Below are positions 34,582 to 45,154 of a stretch of 64,000 bases of DNA, piece after piece (within the stretch, counting starts at the first letter, position 1; every line of letters starts with the position of its first letter). The position numbers were made by a program, and so were the translations under genes. The DNA is from Desmodesmus armatus. Taxonomy: Eukaryota > Chlorophyta > Chlorophyceae > Sphaeropleales > Scenedesmaceae. Under the pieces are notes generated by a model. The model saw only the letters and a list, made by a program, of their open reading frames with translations. It did no database searches and had not been told where the DNA came from. The stretch covers positions 62,001 through 126,000 of the forward strand of contig VIIQ02000094.1 of the NCBI GenBank assembly GCA_007449985.2, read 5' to 3'.

Positions 34582-37500
34582 GGCAGCTAACGCTGCTACT
34601 CAGGCGGCCAGGATGACTGCAGCAGCTTTGGGCAGCACCTGGCAGCCTGGGCTGGTCAGGGGTGCTGCTGCTGGTGCAGCAGGGTTGCATTGTCGTAGTC
34701 TTGCTTCGCTGCCAGCACTTGGAGTGCCTTCTGCAGCTGTGTTGTGTTGGCGTCCTGGTCAGCTGCAATGTCTCTGGCCACAGCCTCTTGATTCATGTTT
34801 TGTGTGTGCAGCCATCTGGGCCTTTACTCTGCTTTCCGGTTGCAGAAGCTGCCTGCCTGTATTGTGGCTGCGCGCTCCTGTGCGCATGTTGTCTGCATGC
34901 CGTTCATGTATGGCATAGTTTCTCTTGGCGGTGTTCACTTTCCTGATTGTCTTGCGTATGGTATTGTTGGGTTGACGCCACACCTGGGACTGTGTGCTTG
35001 GTGAGCAGAACGCCACCTGCCTACAGGCATGAGCATCAGTGGTATTTGCGTGCTCTGTGGTGCTTTTTGTGAGTGCAGGTGTGTTTTTATGGCCATGTAC
35101 TGCCAGCCTGGTGTTGTCGTGATCACAGCACGCTTCTGCATGGGCGCTGTTGACTGGCCGGCATGCACATGTTTGATGTCATTGCCAGACGCGCACTGTG
35201 GTAGTGTCATGCTGCTGCTGCAAGTGGGTGCTACTGCCAGTGCAGACCTGCCAAAGCCGCTACCATAATGTCATGTCTGATTGTGCGATTGGAATGTCGT
35301 GTGCTGGTGCTCCTGGCAGCTGGCGCCAGCTGTGTCAGGCAGTTGGGTCTGTTTGAACAATGGGTGCAGTAGCAATATCAGCAGGGTTCAGTTGTGCCTG
35401 GCGGGATCAATCAGTATCGGCACTGCGTCTGGTGAGGGTTCACACAGTGCTGGTCAACCACCCGCGAGTGCTGTGTTGGCTGCCTTGCCAGTCCTGCTTG
35501 CTAACAGTGTCTTGTGTGGACCATGTGCAACACATGGCGACCGGGGTGTGCCTTGGTATCGCAGCTGTGGGTTTGTTGCGCACAGCTCGGGCAGTTGCTG
35601 CTTCCAGCTGGCTGGCTGTGGGAAAGGCGTGATCAGTGTAGCAGCTGCTTGTGGCCCAGCATCAAGCTCAGCAGGGGCCTGCTTGGCCCACCTTGTGGAC
35701 ATGCGAAGCGTTGCTAGGCAAAGTGTGTGCTGCTAGCTTGCCTTTGACGCTATTGTAATGTGGCCAGCTGGATGGAGGGCCAGGGCCCTGTATGTGTTGC
35801 CTGCCAGGCAACACCTGCCAGGCATGTTCAGTGATGGTGCTACAGGCCAGTAGGCACGTACTCGCGGCATTCGGGCTTGTCTGTGTATGCCTTGTGTGCT
35901 GGATATGGCTGTTGGGTTTTGCAGCAGCTGCTGTCTGCCCTGTGTGAGAGGGGAAAGTAGGGCAGGGCCTGCCCACTCACTCAGGTCATCGCCTTCTTGC
36001 TTCCTGTGTGTGTCTGTGGAGGGTGGGTGTGGCGTCTGTTTGAGCAGTCATTTCCTGCGGGTGCGACAGTGTGCTACCATGCTTGAGGCTTTGATTGGCC
36101 GGCGCTAGGCCTTCTAATGTCACATCTGGAGCAAGCTCTTGCTGCATGCTGTTCATGCTCTGCATGCCAGGGGTCAGGTCTGGATGCTGTTTAGTGCTGC
36201 GGCTGTGTTGGCTTTGTTTGCACATCCCAGCCAGTGTAAGCTGCGTCAGGGCTGTGACAAATGGCGGCCAACATGGGGTGTGGCCCCAGCTGATGCTGGC
36301 ATTGGTGAATTGTACCTTCGTAACTCTGGCCAGGAGATCCACAGTGGCCCAGCCTGCAGAGCTCTGTTGTGCTGACAACATCGCCATTGCGTGTCACCAG
36401 ATGTGCGCCGCTGCTGTTGTTGTCGAGGCGCTTGTGACATGTGGGATGGAGCGTGGCAGCAATTCGTCAGTGTACCAAAAGCTTGGCTAACATGCTGTGG
36501 TGCTTACACCAGCTGCAGCAGTGACTGTGTGATTGCTGACTGGGTGCAGCAGCAATATCAAGCATCGATGGCACCTCGTTGGGGCAGAGCTCCACACAGT
36601 GCTGCCGTGGCTATTCTTGATCACAACGCTGCTCATTGCTTGATCAAAGTGCATGTACGGACATCGTGCACGGATCACCAAGGCTCCTTGTGGGTGTGCT
36701 GCTGTTTGGGTTGTCTGAATGGTGAGCTGCTATTGCTTTTAGCCAGCCTGGATGTGAGCAGGGCTAGGTGGTGGCAGCAGCTGATGGTGCTGGGCATTTG
36801 GGCAACCAAGCACGCCATGGCGTGCAAGTGATTGTTTTGCACTGGAAGAGCGCACGGCAGTGTGCGGCTGGGCCTGCACCCTACCTGCAGTGCGCTGCTC
36901 AGTGTGTGGCAACGCGCACTAGGATGCTGAGCGCTGCAAGTCAGTGGGGAGTGCCTGCTGTCAGGGTCTGTGGGGCAGCAGCAACGGTGGTGATGCACAA
37001 ATGTGATGCGCTTGCTTGTGCTGTGATGGCATTGATTGTGAGCGCGGCATGGCTTTCTGCGTGTCAATGTGTTCCTCATAAGGCCTGCCAGCCGATGTGC
37101 TGCTGCCAGCCCGATGTTGGGCCCTACAGCCCTTGCGCCTGTACACACCGCAGAAGGCCGGGCATAGCAGTGGTCTGCATGATGCAGCAGGAGTGGCTGC
37201 CATTGCTTGCTGAAGTGTTAGGTCGTCATTTTGCTGTGTCAGAGGCTTATGGCTGTCTGTGCCTTTATTGGTGCAGTCAGTAAGTGCTTGTGCTGGTTGG
37301 TGGATGGACGCAGCAGTGTTGAGTGGCCTCGGTCATGTGCTGCCTGCAAGTTAGGGTGTCCTTTAGTGTGCATGGCCTCGTTGACCCATGGCTGTGTTAT
37401 TCCTGCTGCATGCTGATGCCTGGTCTGCCTGCACAGGTGGGCCGGTTTAATTGTGGCATCCTGCTGTCGAGTAAGTGTCATGTGCAATTCGCGCAGTTTC

Positions 37501-37772
37501 GTCAGTTGTAGGTCAGTATTACTCGGCACGTGCACTGGTGCTTTGTGGTCTGAGCACCCCCCCTCCGTGGCCGTCGTGCCACAATGCCTGCATATGTGGG
37601 TCCTGTTGGTTAGGGTGGTTGCAGCTCCTGCTGATGGTGTTGGTGGTCTCGTTCAGGGTCTTGCTCAGACCTCAGTGCGGGTTGTGTTGGGCAGCAACTG
37701 TTTGTGAGTGAGCACCAGCTTGGAAAAAGGTTTCATGTTCTGTTCAATCACAGCGTCTATCCAGTTGGAAAA
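34582..37772. other. 3.2-kb T/G-rich non-coding region after the kinase gene
   Basis: No splice-consistent coding sequence or family motif on either strand. The plus strand is T/G-rich throughout, as in other regions downstream of plus genes, ending near a TGTAA at 37773. Similar short blocks (GGGTGCAGCAGCAATATCA near 36543, a relative near 35363) hint at old internal duplication. It may be a long 3' region of the kinase transcript or a non-coding transcript. Confidence 0.4.
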
Positions 37773-37777
37773 TGTAA
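37773..37777 (+). terminator. Putative TGTAA polyadenylation signal
   Basis: TGTAAAAG at the right edge of the T/G-rich zone; another TGTAA lies at 36235. Confidence 0.3.
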
Positions 37778-37894
37778 AAGAGCCTCCAGGGACGGACCTT
37801 GCCCTTGAGGATGGAACTCACCCACAGCAGGCTCTGGGCACCAAGGCACCAAGTGCAGCCCATCACAACCCTTCGCCAGGATAAGAGGCGCCCA

Positions 37895-38111
37895 AGCCCC
37901 TGAAAATACCAACATCTGCAGATGAAAAAAAGCTGGATTAGTCTAGGTGCATTCGTGAAACGAGTTTAGTGTGTAATTTCCCGCCGACTGTACATATTCT
38001 GCGGGCCTGCTTAAAGCATGCTCGCAGACAAAGTCTGGCCAGAGTTTTTTTACATACTTCCTTCTCCTACCTTTCACACTTGAAATGTCAATATCAAGTT
38101 ATTTCCCCTAG
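37895..38111. other. Module flank, copy II, distal part
   Basis: Reverse complement of about 25640-25850. It carries a near-perfect hairpin (about 37997-38027, TCTGCGGGCCTGCTT against AAGCATGCTCGCAGA, one mismatch and one G-T pair) and the conserved AGTCTGGCCAGAGTTT block. Confidence 0.6.
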
Positions 38112-39780
38112 TTTTTTTTTTTGGGGGGGGGGGAGGTTGTTACAAGTAGATACTTTCACCGCAAAGCGGTACTCTCTACACTTGATCGACTGGGTAAGCC
38201 AAAGACGCACACCTGAACCGAGGGAACCTGCAAAGACACGTCAGACAAGACCAGCCCCCAAAAAAAAAACACACAGACATGGCAACTGCCACACACACCG
38301 AGTATAGTATCGTGCTTTCAAGACTCAGTTGTAAATCTGCAGTCTACACATACCGTGCACGCACACACATGGGTCAGTCCTTCAAGCATATCAGAAACAC
38401 TGTTGTACAACTAACATATCAAAGCCAGCACAACACCTTCTGAGCTAACACGCAAAGCAGTACCCACAGGGTGGCAACTACAAGTGCCCCTACCGCGACT
38501 CCCAACACATCTACTGAGCCCATTGTTGATGGGCTGACCCTGCGCCGCAAGCAAGCTGGGTATGGCATGGCGGCCACATAACCCAAGGGCTGCAGCGCAG
38601 GGCGGACTCCAAACAGGTTACCTTTCCCCAACAGGTAGCGCCTGTATACGTCCATGGCCGCGACACAGTGGGCCAGCTGACGCTGCTGAGGAGCACCAAA
38701 TACACTCTGCATGCACTGCTGAGCGGAGTTGGTCACACTGAATGCAAACAACGAGGCATATTTGTCCCGGATGTGGTCATACGCTGGGCATTCCCAAATA
38801 AAGTGCTGCAAGTCTTCTGGCCTATCACCCCCGCACCTAGTCAGCATAGTGGCAGGCCACTCGGGCCGCAACCCCCTGCCACTGCACAGTGGGCATGAGC
38901 GCCCGCGTTCCTCGGCACCTGGCCCGTGCAAGCGCCCATATAGGTGGTGCCCACCAAGCCGGTACCGCCCTAAGCATCGAAGGACCCCCCTAGGCAAACA
39001 CAAGTGCAGAAACTTGGGAGCATTGTCCCTACTGTGGACTGTATCTGCATCCAACTCATGCACCCAAGCAGCATGCGTCCTAACATGGGTGCCATCTGAT
39101 ACACCTTCTCTAGGGTCGTTGCTAGCGGCAATGACCGCATGCCAATGAGCCGCCTGATACCGCAGGGCGGCTTGCAGCACTCCCTCTTTGGTGATAGTGA
39201 TGCTCTTGACAGAGTCGACAGTGACTCCTGGTACCCCTGAGCGCCATTGGTCCCCTGATACAAACCCTATCTCTTCCAACCCCTGCAACAAGTGGTAAGT
39301 CCAACAAGTTGTGCACCCATGCAACATGAGGCCTATGTCGGCTAGCCAAACCTGGTGAGCCAACCGTGCTGACTCCATAGCGGCCAGCTTGGCCCACCAA
39401 CTGGCTGCCAGAGATAGCCACCGACATGGTAGAGAGGCCCGGTGGGTTTCACGAAGCAATACATCACGGCTAGTCTTGGGGTGTGCTCCATAAAGCTCCC
39501 GCAAAAAGAGGAAATGAACATCGTCAGCCTTGCACATGCGACCACTGTAGCTGTCAGTCAGCCACTTAGGGCACATCAGAGGCCCCCAAATATGTGCCCC
39601 ATAGGACAACACTGGTTCAACTAAGATGTCGAACATCCTTAGACGCATGTCGCCCTGGGAGATGTGATGCAGTCTGAGCAAGTGCAGCAGCCCCAGCATG
39701 GCCTTGCGCCCCTTCACTGCCAGCTCGTGGCTGGCAGTGTTGAAGCCCTGTGTCGCGTGAAGCTGCACTCCCAAGTTTTA
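38112..39780 (-). mobile_element. 5'-truncated non-LTR retrotransposon (LINE) with A-tail
   Basis: Minus-strand insertion of about 1.67 kb. It begins abruptly inside a reverse-transcriptase reading frame (39774) and ends in C11 then A11 (T run at 38112-38122 on plus). Sequence on both sides aligns with one continuous stretch at 25500-25850 in module copy I, so copy I shows the pre-insertion site. Possible short target duplication AAAACT (left edge) / AAAACT (tail end), not certain because it overlaps the A-run. Confidence 0.75.
38419..39774 (-). pseudogene. LINE ORF2 C-terminal fragment (post-RT region and zinc motif)
   Basis: Open for 451 codons without a proper start. It opens at LGVQLHATQGFNTASHELA, the end of the RT palm/thumb (usually preceded by YLG), then VEPVLSYGAHIWGP, typical of LINE reverse transcriptases, and finishes with a zinc-type motif: CPLCSGRG ... 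LQHFIWECPAY. A hydrophobic C-terminal end follows (VLGVAVGALVVATLWVLL). The endonuclease and catalytic RT motifs are missing, so the copy cannot move by itself. Confidence 0.8.
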
Positions 39781-39783
39781 CAC

Positions 39784-40200
39784 TGTTGAACTCCGTTGTT
39801 GAGATAGGGAACCTTGCAAGGAAGGTGGCCTCTCGCTTCGTTCAAATCAATTTCATCTCACCCTCAACCCTTTTAGACCTCTAAAGACCGCTCGTAGGCA
39901 TCCTGACATGACCACCGCACCAGCAGCTCCGAAACCTTCCGGCAGGCCTCTCTCCGCAGCAGCCAGGCACCGCGTTGCTCACAGAACAGCAAGAATATGT
40001 TATTGGTGCTAGATAGGCACGATAAAGTCAGCGCCAGGCCAGTAGCAGCAGGCTGAGCAGGAGCAGTAGCATCGGGCCACAGCACTGGAGCAGGCAGGAT
40101 GCTGGGGACTGCGGAAGACACGTATTGCGTTCAGGTGGGGTCCTTGTTGCGTTCATAACCAACTTGGAAGCTTTCAAGGGGGCTGGCAGGAACGAGGCGG
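39784..40200. other. Module flank, copy II, proximal part
   Basis: Reverse-complement relative of about 25166-25620, including the minus-strand segment ending LLLLLSLLLLAWR then stop. No intact gene. Confidence 0.55.
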
Positions 40201-41375
40201 CACTTGTTGCCTCGGGTGTCAACTGGGGGGTGGGAGGAAGGAGGGGGCACTTGTTGCCCCGGGTGTCAACTGGGGGTGGGAGGAAGGAGGGGGCACTTGT
40301 TGCCCCGGGTGTCAACTGGGGGGTGGGAGGAAGGGGGGGCACTTTTTGCCCCGGGTGTCAACTGGGCGGTGGGAGGAAGGAGGGGGCACTTGTTGCCCCG
40401 GGTGTCAACTGGGGGGTGGGAGGAAGGAGGGGGCACTTGTTGCCCCGGGTGTCAACTGGGGGGTGGGAGGAAGGAGGGGGCACTTGTTGCCCCGGGTGTC
40501 AACTGGAGGGTGGGAGGAAGGAGGGGGCACTTGTTGCCCCGGGTGTCAACTGGGGGGTGGGAGGAAGGAGGGGGCACTTGTTGCCTCGGGTGTCAACTGG
40601 GGGGTGGGAGGAAGGAGGGGGCACTTGTTGCCTCGGGTGTCAACTGGGGGGTGGGAGGAAGGAGGGGGCACTTGTTGCCCGGGTGTCAACTGGGGGCGGG
40701 AGGAAGGAGGGGGCACTTGTTGCCCGGGTGTCAACTGCGGGGGTGGGAGGAAGGAGGGGGCACTTGTTGCCCCGGGTGTCAACTGGGGGGTGGGAGGAAG
40801 GAGGGGGCACTTGTTGCCCCGGGTGTCAACTGGGGGGTGGGAGGAAGGAGGGGGCACTTGTTGCCTCGGTGTCAACTGGGGGGTGGGAGGAAGGAGGGGG
40901 CACTTGTTGCCCCGGGTGTCAACTGGGGGGTGGGAGGAAGGAGGGCGCACTTGTTGCCTCGGTGTCAACTGGGGGGTGGGAGGAAGGAGGGGGCACTTGT
41001 TGCCCCGGTGTCAACTGGGGGGTGGGAGGAAGGAGGGGGCACTTGTTGCCCCGGTGTCAACTGGGGGGTGGGAGGAAGGAGGGGGCACTTGTTGCCCCGG
41101 TGTCAACTTGGGGGTGGGAGGAAGGAGGGGGCACTTTTTGCCTCGGGTGTCAACTGGGGGTGGGAGGAAGGAGGGGGCACTTGTTGCCCCAGGTGTCAAC
41201 TGGGGGGTGGGAGGAAGGAGGGGGCACTTGTTGCCCCGGGTGTCAACTGGGGGGTGGGAGGAAGGAGGGGGCACTTGTTGCCCCGGTGTCAACTGGGGGG
41301 TGGGAGGAAGGAGGGGGCACTTGTTGCCTCGGGTGTCAACTGGGGGGTGGGAGGAAGGAGGGGGCACTTGTTGCC
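40201..41375. repeat. 47-bp G-rich minisatellite, about 25 copies, module copy II
   Basis: Unit in plus sense: CACTTGTTGCCCCGGGTGTC, AACTGGGGGGTGGGAGGAAG, GAGGGGG (47 bp; some units 46 bp). Since 47 is not a multiple of three, each frame cycles through all three readings every 141 bp and none contains a stop, giving three overlapping frames of about 370-470 codons. These are not genes. The G-rich strand has repeated G-runs (possible G-quadruplex) and a purine-only stretch. Confidence 0.97.
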
Positions 41376-41400
41376 TCAGTATTGCATCCAGGGCGGCGGC

Positions 41401-41431
<31 letters not shown>

Positions 41432-41613
41432 AGTTGCCTCAGTAAAGTTTTTTGTGTGTGTTAGGTTTGGGTGGGGGTGGTGGGTGGGGGTGGTGGGTGG
41501 GGGTGTCAATGTGGGGTACAGTTGACAGCACCCTTATGATCCACGTTGGTCATACTTTCATCGGTCTTGATTGCATTAGCAGCTGATTTGGTTAAGGGTG
41601 TTTTTTTGGATGC
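41376..41613. other. Module copy II spacer between minisatellite and tRNA-like block
   Basis: Begins with a run of about 27 G at 41401-41427 and GTGGGGGT repeats at 41470-41510. The type 1 composite array present in copies I and III is absent here. Confidence 0.5.
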
Positions 41614-41671
41614 GCCTGGTGGCAGCCACGGGGGTCCAAACTCCCCTGTGGTGTGGAAGTTCGATCCTTCC
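41614..41671 (+). other. tRNA-like hairpin set, module copy II
   Basis: Short arm GCC-TGGT-GGC (41614-41623), anticodon-like arm GGGGG-TCCAAAC-TCCCC (41630-41646), 8-nt spacer, T-like arm GGAAG-TTCGATC-CTTCC (41655-41671). The T-like loop fits the TTCRANN consensus. Confidence 0.5.
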
Positions 41672-42027
41672 AAGGTCCTAAATCAACAGTGTCGAGCGGT
41701 AGTCGTGCGCTATCTATCCAGCATGTGATACCGACCCAACATCCCAACAGACATGTACCCCTTCTGCTTGAAGGGGTGACAGCAGCATTAGCATTGGTAA
41801 GGTGGGGCACTAGCAGTTGGGCTGTGACAGCAGTAGGTGGGAGATGAAGCCGCGCCAAGGGCAGGGGGTGCATTCAGCCCCCGGGGGGTGGGGGGGGGGG
41901 GGGGGGAGGGAGTGGGGGGTTTCTGGTTGTGTCTGTCGTTGGGGGCTGGGTGATGTCAGGGCTGGTCGGGGTGTAGGTGTGGGTGGAGTGTTGACTCAGA
42001 GTCACCCCACTTGGTGTACTCGCCTCC

Positions 42028-42037
<10 letters not shown>

Positions 42038-42079
<42 letters not shown>
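42038..42079. repeat. (TGC)14 triplet repeat
   Basis: Fourteen uninterrupted TGC/CTG triplets at the same module position as the CAG tract of copy I and the imperfect CTG tract of copy III (about 47300-47338). Confidence 0.95.
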
Positions 42080-42080
<1 letters not shown>

Positions 42081-42294
42081 GTCCAAGCTTGATGACCATA
42101 TATGCAGGCAGCAGTCGCTCCAGCAGTCGGTCCAGTAGCAGCAGCCTTCGATGGCGTCAGCTACTCATGGCTGGTCTCACTCCCGGCCGGCAAGCTCAAA
42201 AGGGACGGTGGTGGCAGGGGCTGTAGCAGCTCTTTGAAGCACTTTGTGCTGCTGGGGCCTCTGCCGCCCAGGGAGTTGCCAACAGCAGTAGAGA

Positions 42295-43120
42295 ATGAGT
42301 GTCTCCGTGGTTATCCTAGGAGTGACAGCTACATCCCAGCCAGCAGCAGCTACTCATGAGTCTGGTGCAACCCGTGCGAAGAGCTGCCACTGCATACCAT
42401 GGTAGCACACCGGCCTGATACATGTTGTGGAGGGGGGTAGGCTCAAGGTGATGGGCTCAAAGTGCTGGGGGGCCGTAAAGTGCTTGTGAGTTCTGTAACC
42501 AAGCGCTGTTCCTGCCTGGGTGTTAGGCAGCACTGCCACACTTGTCCTGCCCTGTGACGTGTGGCACTACGCGCATGGCACCTCTTGGTGCTACAGCTCT
42601 GCAGCGGAGCATGCATTGCGTGAAACTGTTGGCAGGGCAGTTGGAGGGGAGACCGTCACCCATGTGGGTGGCACACCTAGCAGCAGTGACGGACACCTCA
42701 CACAGCTTCTACATACAGCAGCATGTGGGGCTGGGGTGCATGTAGCAGCAGTAGTCTTAGTGGGCACCTCTGGGCTGGAGGCAGGCGGGTCATGCCAGGA
42801 AGCAGCAGCAGCCCCCACCCTCACAGCCGCATGTTCTTGCCTGGGTTGAGTGACCTTGGTTAATGGGTTGCCTGGATTGCTTGCTTGCTGTTTGTGCAGC
42901 CAGCTGTTGCCCCCCCCTCCCTCTTCGCGTAAATCCCTTGTCCCCCTTCAAAACACAATCTATCGACAGGTTTCAGGTACTGCGCGCATCCCTTCTGCTG
43001 GAGGGTTCCTGTGCCTGCTCCTGTGCCTGCTCCTGTGCTGCTACTCCTTCCAGTTGCTTGCAGGTGCAAATAATAACCCCCATCTGCACTCCTAGCAACG
43101 GCACAGTTCGTTTTCAGTAA
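42295..43120 (+). pseudogene. Small membrane protein gene, module copy II (badly decayed)
   Basis: The leader block GGGAGTTGCCAACAGCAGTA and the ATGAGT start match copies I and III. After the ATG the frame is lost: SDSY and SSSY survive only in another frame. Further downstream, hydrophobic stretches after splice-like CAG sites occur, but the conserved exons (TADPTTRGHV, LSLGCLSF) were not found intact. Treated as a relic. Confidence 0.4.
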
Positions 43121-44299
43121 CCACAGCTGCAGGTGGACCTGGAGGACAACAAGGCAGTAGACCTGCCCCACAAAGCTCTCATCTTGTTTGTGTTTTTTCC
43201 ACCTTGACCCCCTGCTGCGTGAATTGCCAGCTCTGCCACTGACCACTACGCTTGCAGCCTGCTACTCCGCCTGGTTCTGTCACACACTGTACAGCCTAGA
43301 AATCGTGTGTCCAACTGCTGCTGCTGCCAGGGTGCCTCAGTGTGTTGCTTTGGCTGTTGAGAGGGACGCTGGTGGGCAGACAACGTGCTAGCAGTCCTGG
43401 AGGTAATAAGTTGCATCAAACAGTCAACAGGCTTCTGAGCAGGTACCTGGCTGGTTCGCTGCGACGTTGTGCAGCGCCTTGGGCTCACTGCTGCTGCTGT
43501 TCTACGTGTTCCTGCAGCTGCTGCCGCACTGTGGTTGTGCTGGCTGCACAGCTGCTCCATGTGAGCAGTGCTGCACACCTGCGGTGGATTTCGCCATACA
43601 TGGTGCTCCCAAATCACTCTTAGTCCATGTTGCCCACTCAGGACAGACTAGCTGGTGTGGCAGACAACCACTGCTGATGTAGAGTCCAGGTTTGGGTCAA
43701 AAACTGCTGCAGGGGCTTGGGGCCCCAAAATACCAACAAACCGCATTCCCGACACGGCATTGAACCGAATTGCAGCAGCTGTCGCTGCCGTTTCGTCGCT
43801 TGTCATTTACAGCCCTAAACCGTTGTTGAGGCTGGCTCCGTTTTGGGGATTTAGGTCGGCGCGCCCTAGACATGTCTACAACTTGCCCAAGACTTCATTG
43901 TCAGTTTCTTCCGATAATAGTTGTCAATACTTCTATCGCTCCTCTCCACATGCACGAGCAGAAGGCTGTACAAGGTCATGCAGAACTGGCAACCAACAAG
44001 CATCTTAGGCTTCTTTCATAGCATTGCAGGGCGCTGGCCAGCATGGAAGCTAGCGGGCGGCATGCTGGAGTGTGGGGCAGGGATGCAGCTGCAAGTGCAG
44101 TCCGCGAAGGCAACAGCCAGCAGGAGCACTTGTGCGCGCTATGAAATGTGAGTACTGTCTAGCTGAGTATGTTAAATGCTTCAGAAGTTGCGGGACTGGC
44201 TTTGCTAAGAACCTGCAAATGCAGGGGCAGCTGCTGTCAACAATGTTGTCATACCGGACAGCCATGGTTCCTTGTGCAGCAGCTGTAATTGTACCTTCT
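43121..44299. other. Region between module copies II and III; no gene seen
   Basis: No supported exon or RNA gene. Some T/G-rich sequence on plus (43300-43620). Confidence 0.35.
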
Positions 44300-45095
44300 G
44301 CTGCAGGACTTGTGTGCGCCTCCGCAGGTGCTGCCATGCCGACGGGCACCCCTTTCCCTTGACTTGCAGGTGCTGCTGTATACTTGTGTCAGAGTGTGTT
44401 CGCAGGTGCTGCCTTGCCGACGGGCACCCCTTTCCCTTGACTTGCAGGTGCTGCTGTACACTTGTGGCAGGGTATGTCTGCAGGTGCTGCCTTGCCGACG
44501 GGCACCCTTTTCCTGAACTGCAGGTGCTGTCAGCTATGCTTGTCTTTCGCTGCAGGTGCTGCCTTGCCGACGGGCACCCTTTCACCTTGAATTGCAGGTG
44601 CTGTCAGCTATGCTTGTCTTTCGCTGCAGGTGCTGCCTTGCCGACGGGCACCCTTTCACCTTGAATTGCAGGTGTTGCCAAATACTTGTGTGAGAGTATG
44701 TTTGCAGGTGCTGCTAGCCGACGGGCAATTTTCCCCTTGAATTGCAGGTGCTGCCAGCTATGCTTGTCTTTTTCTGCAGGTGCTGCCTTGCCGACGGGCA
44801 CCCTTTCACCTTGAATTGCAGGTGCTGCCATATGCTGTGTGAGGTGATGTTCGCAGGTGCTGCCATGCCGACGGGCACCCTTTTTCACTTGGCTTGCAGG
44901 TGCTGCGTTATGCTTTTGTCAGAATATGTTTGCAGGTGCTGCCTTGCCAACGGGCACCCTTGTTCTTGAACTGCAGGTGCTGCCAGCTGTGCTTGTCTAT
45001 TCCTGCAGGTGCTGCCATGCCGATGGGCACACTTTTCACTTGGCTTGCAGGTGCTGCTATAATTTGTCTCAGGGTATGTCGCAGGTGCTGCCATG
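44300..45095. repeat. About 75-bp minisatellite, about 11 copies
   Basis: Core GCAGGTGCTGCC(T/A)TGCCGAC followed by GGGCACC recurs every 71-80 bp. Each unit contains a second GCAGGTGCTG half-way, so the array is built from two half-units of about 37 bp. The last unit is fused directly (about 45095) to the GGAAGGAGGGGGCACTTGTT motif of the 47-bp array. Confidence 0.9.
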
Positions 45096-45154
45096 CCGCG
45101 GAAGGAGGGGGCACTTGTTGATAAACCAGCATATAAGCCTGGCTATCCCCACAG

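Noticed and set aside
34582..37700. Many short frames after the kinase gene
   Set aside because: None has a recognisable domain, signal sequence with stop and polyadenylation support, or consistent splicing.
40125..41525. Reading frames of 370-470 codons in the 47-bp array as genes
   Set aside because: All three forward frames, and parts of the reverse frames, are open because the unit lacks stops and is not a multiple of three; the peptide is the same repeat in each frame, with no domain, start or splice evidence.
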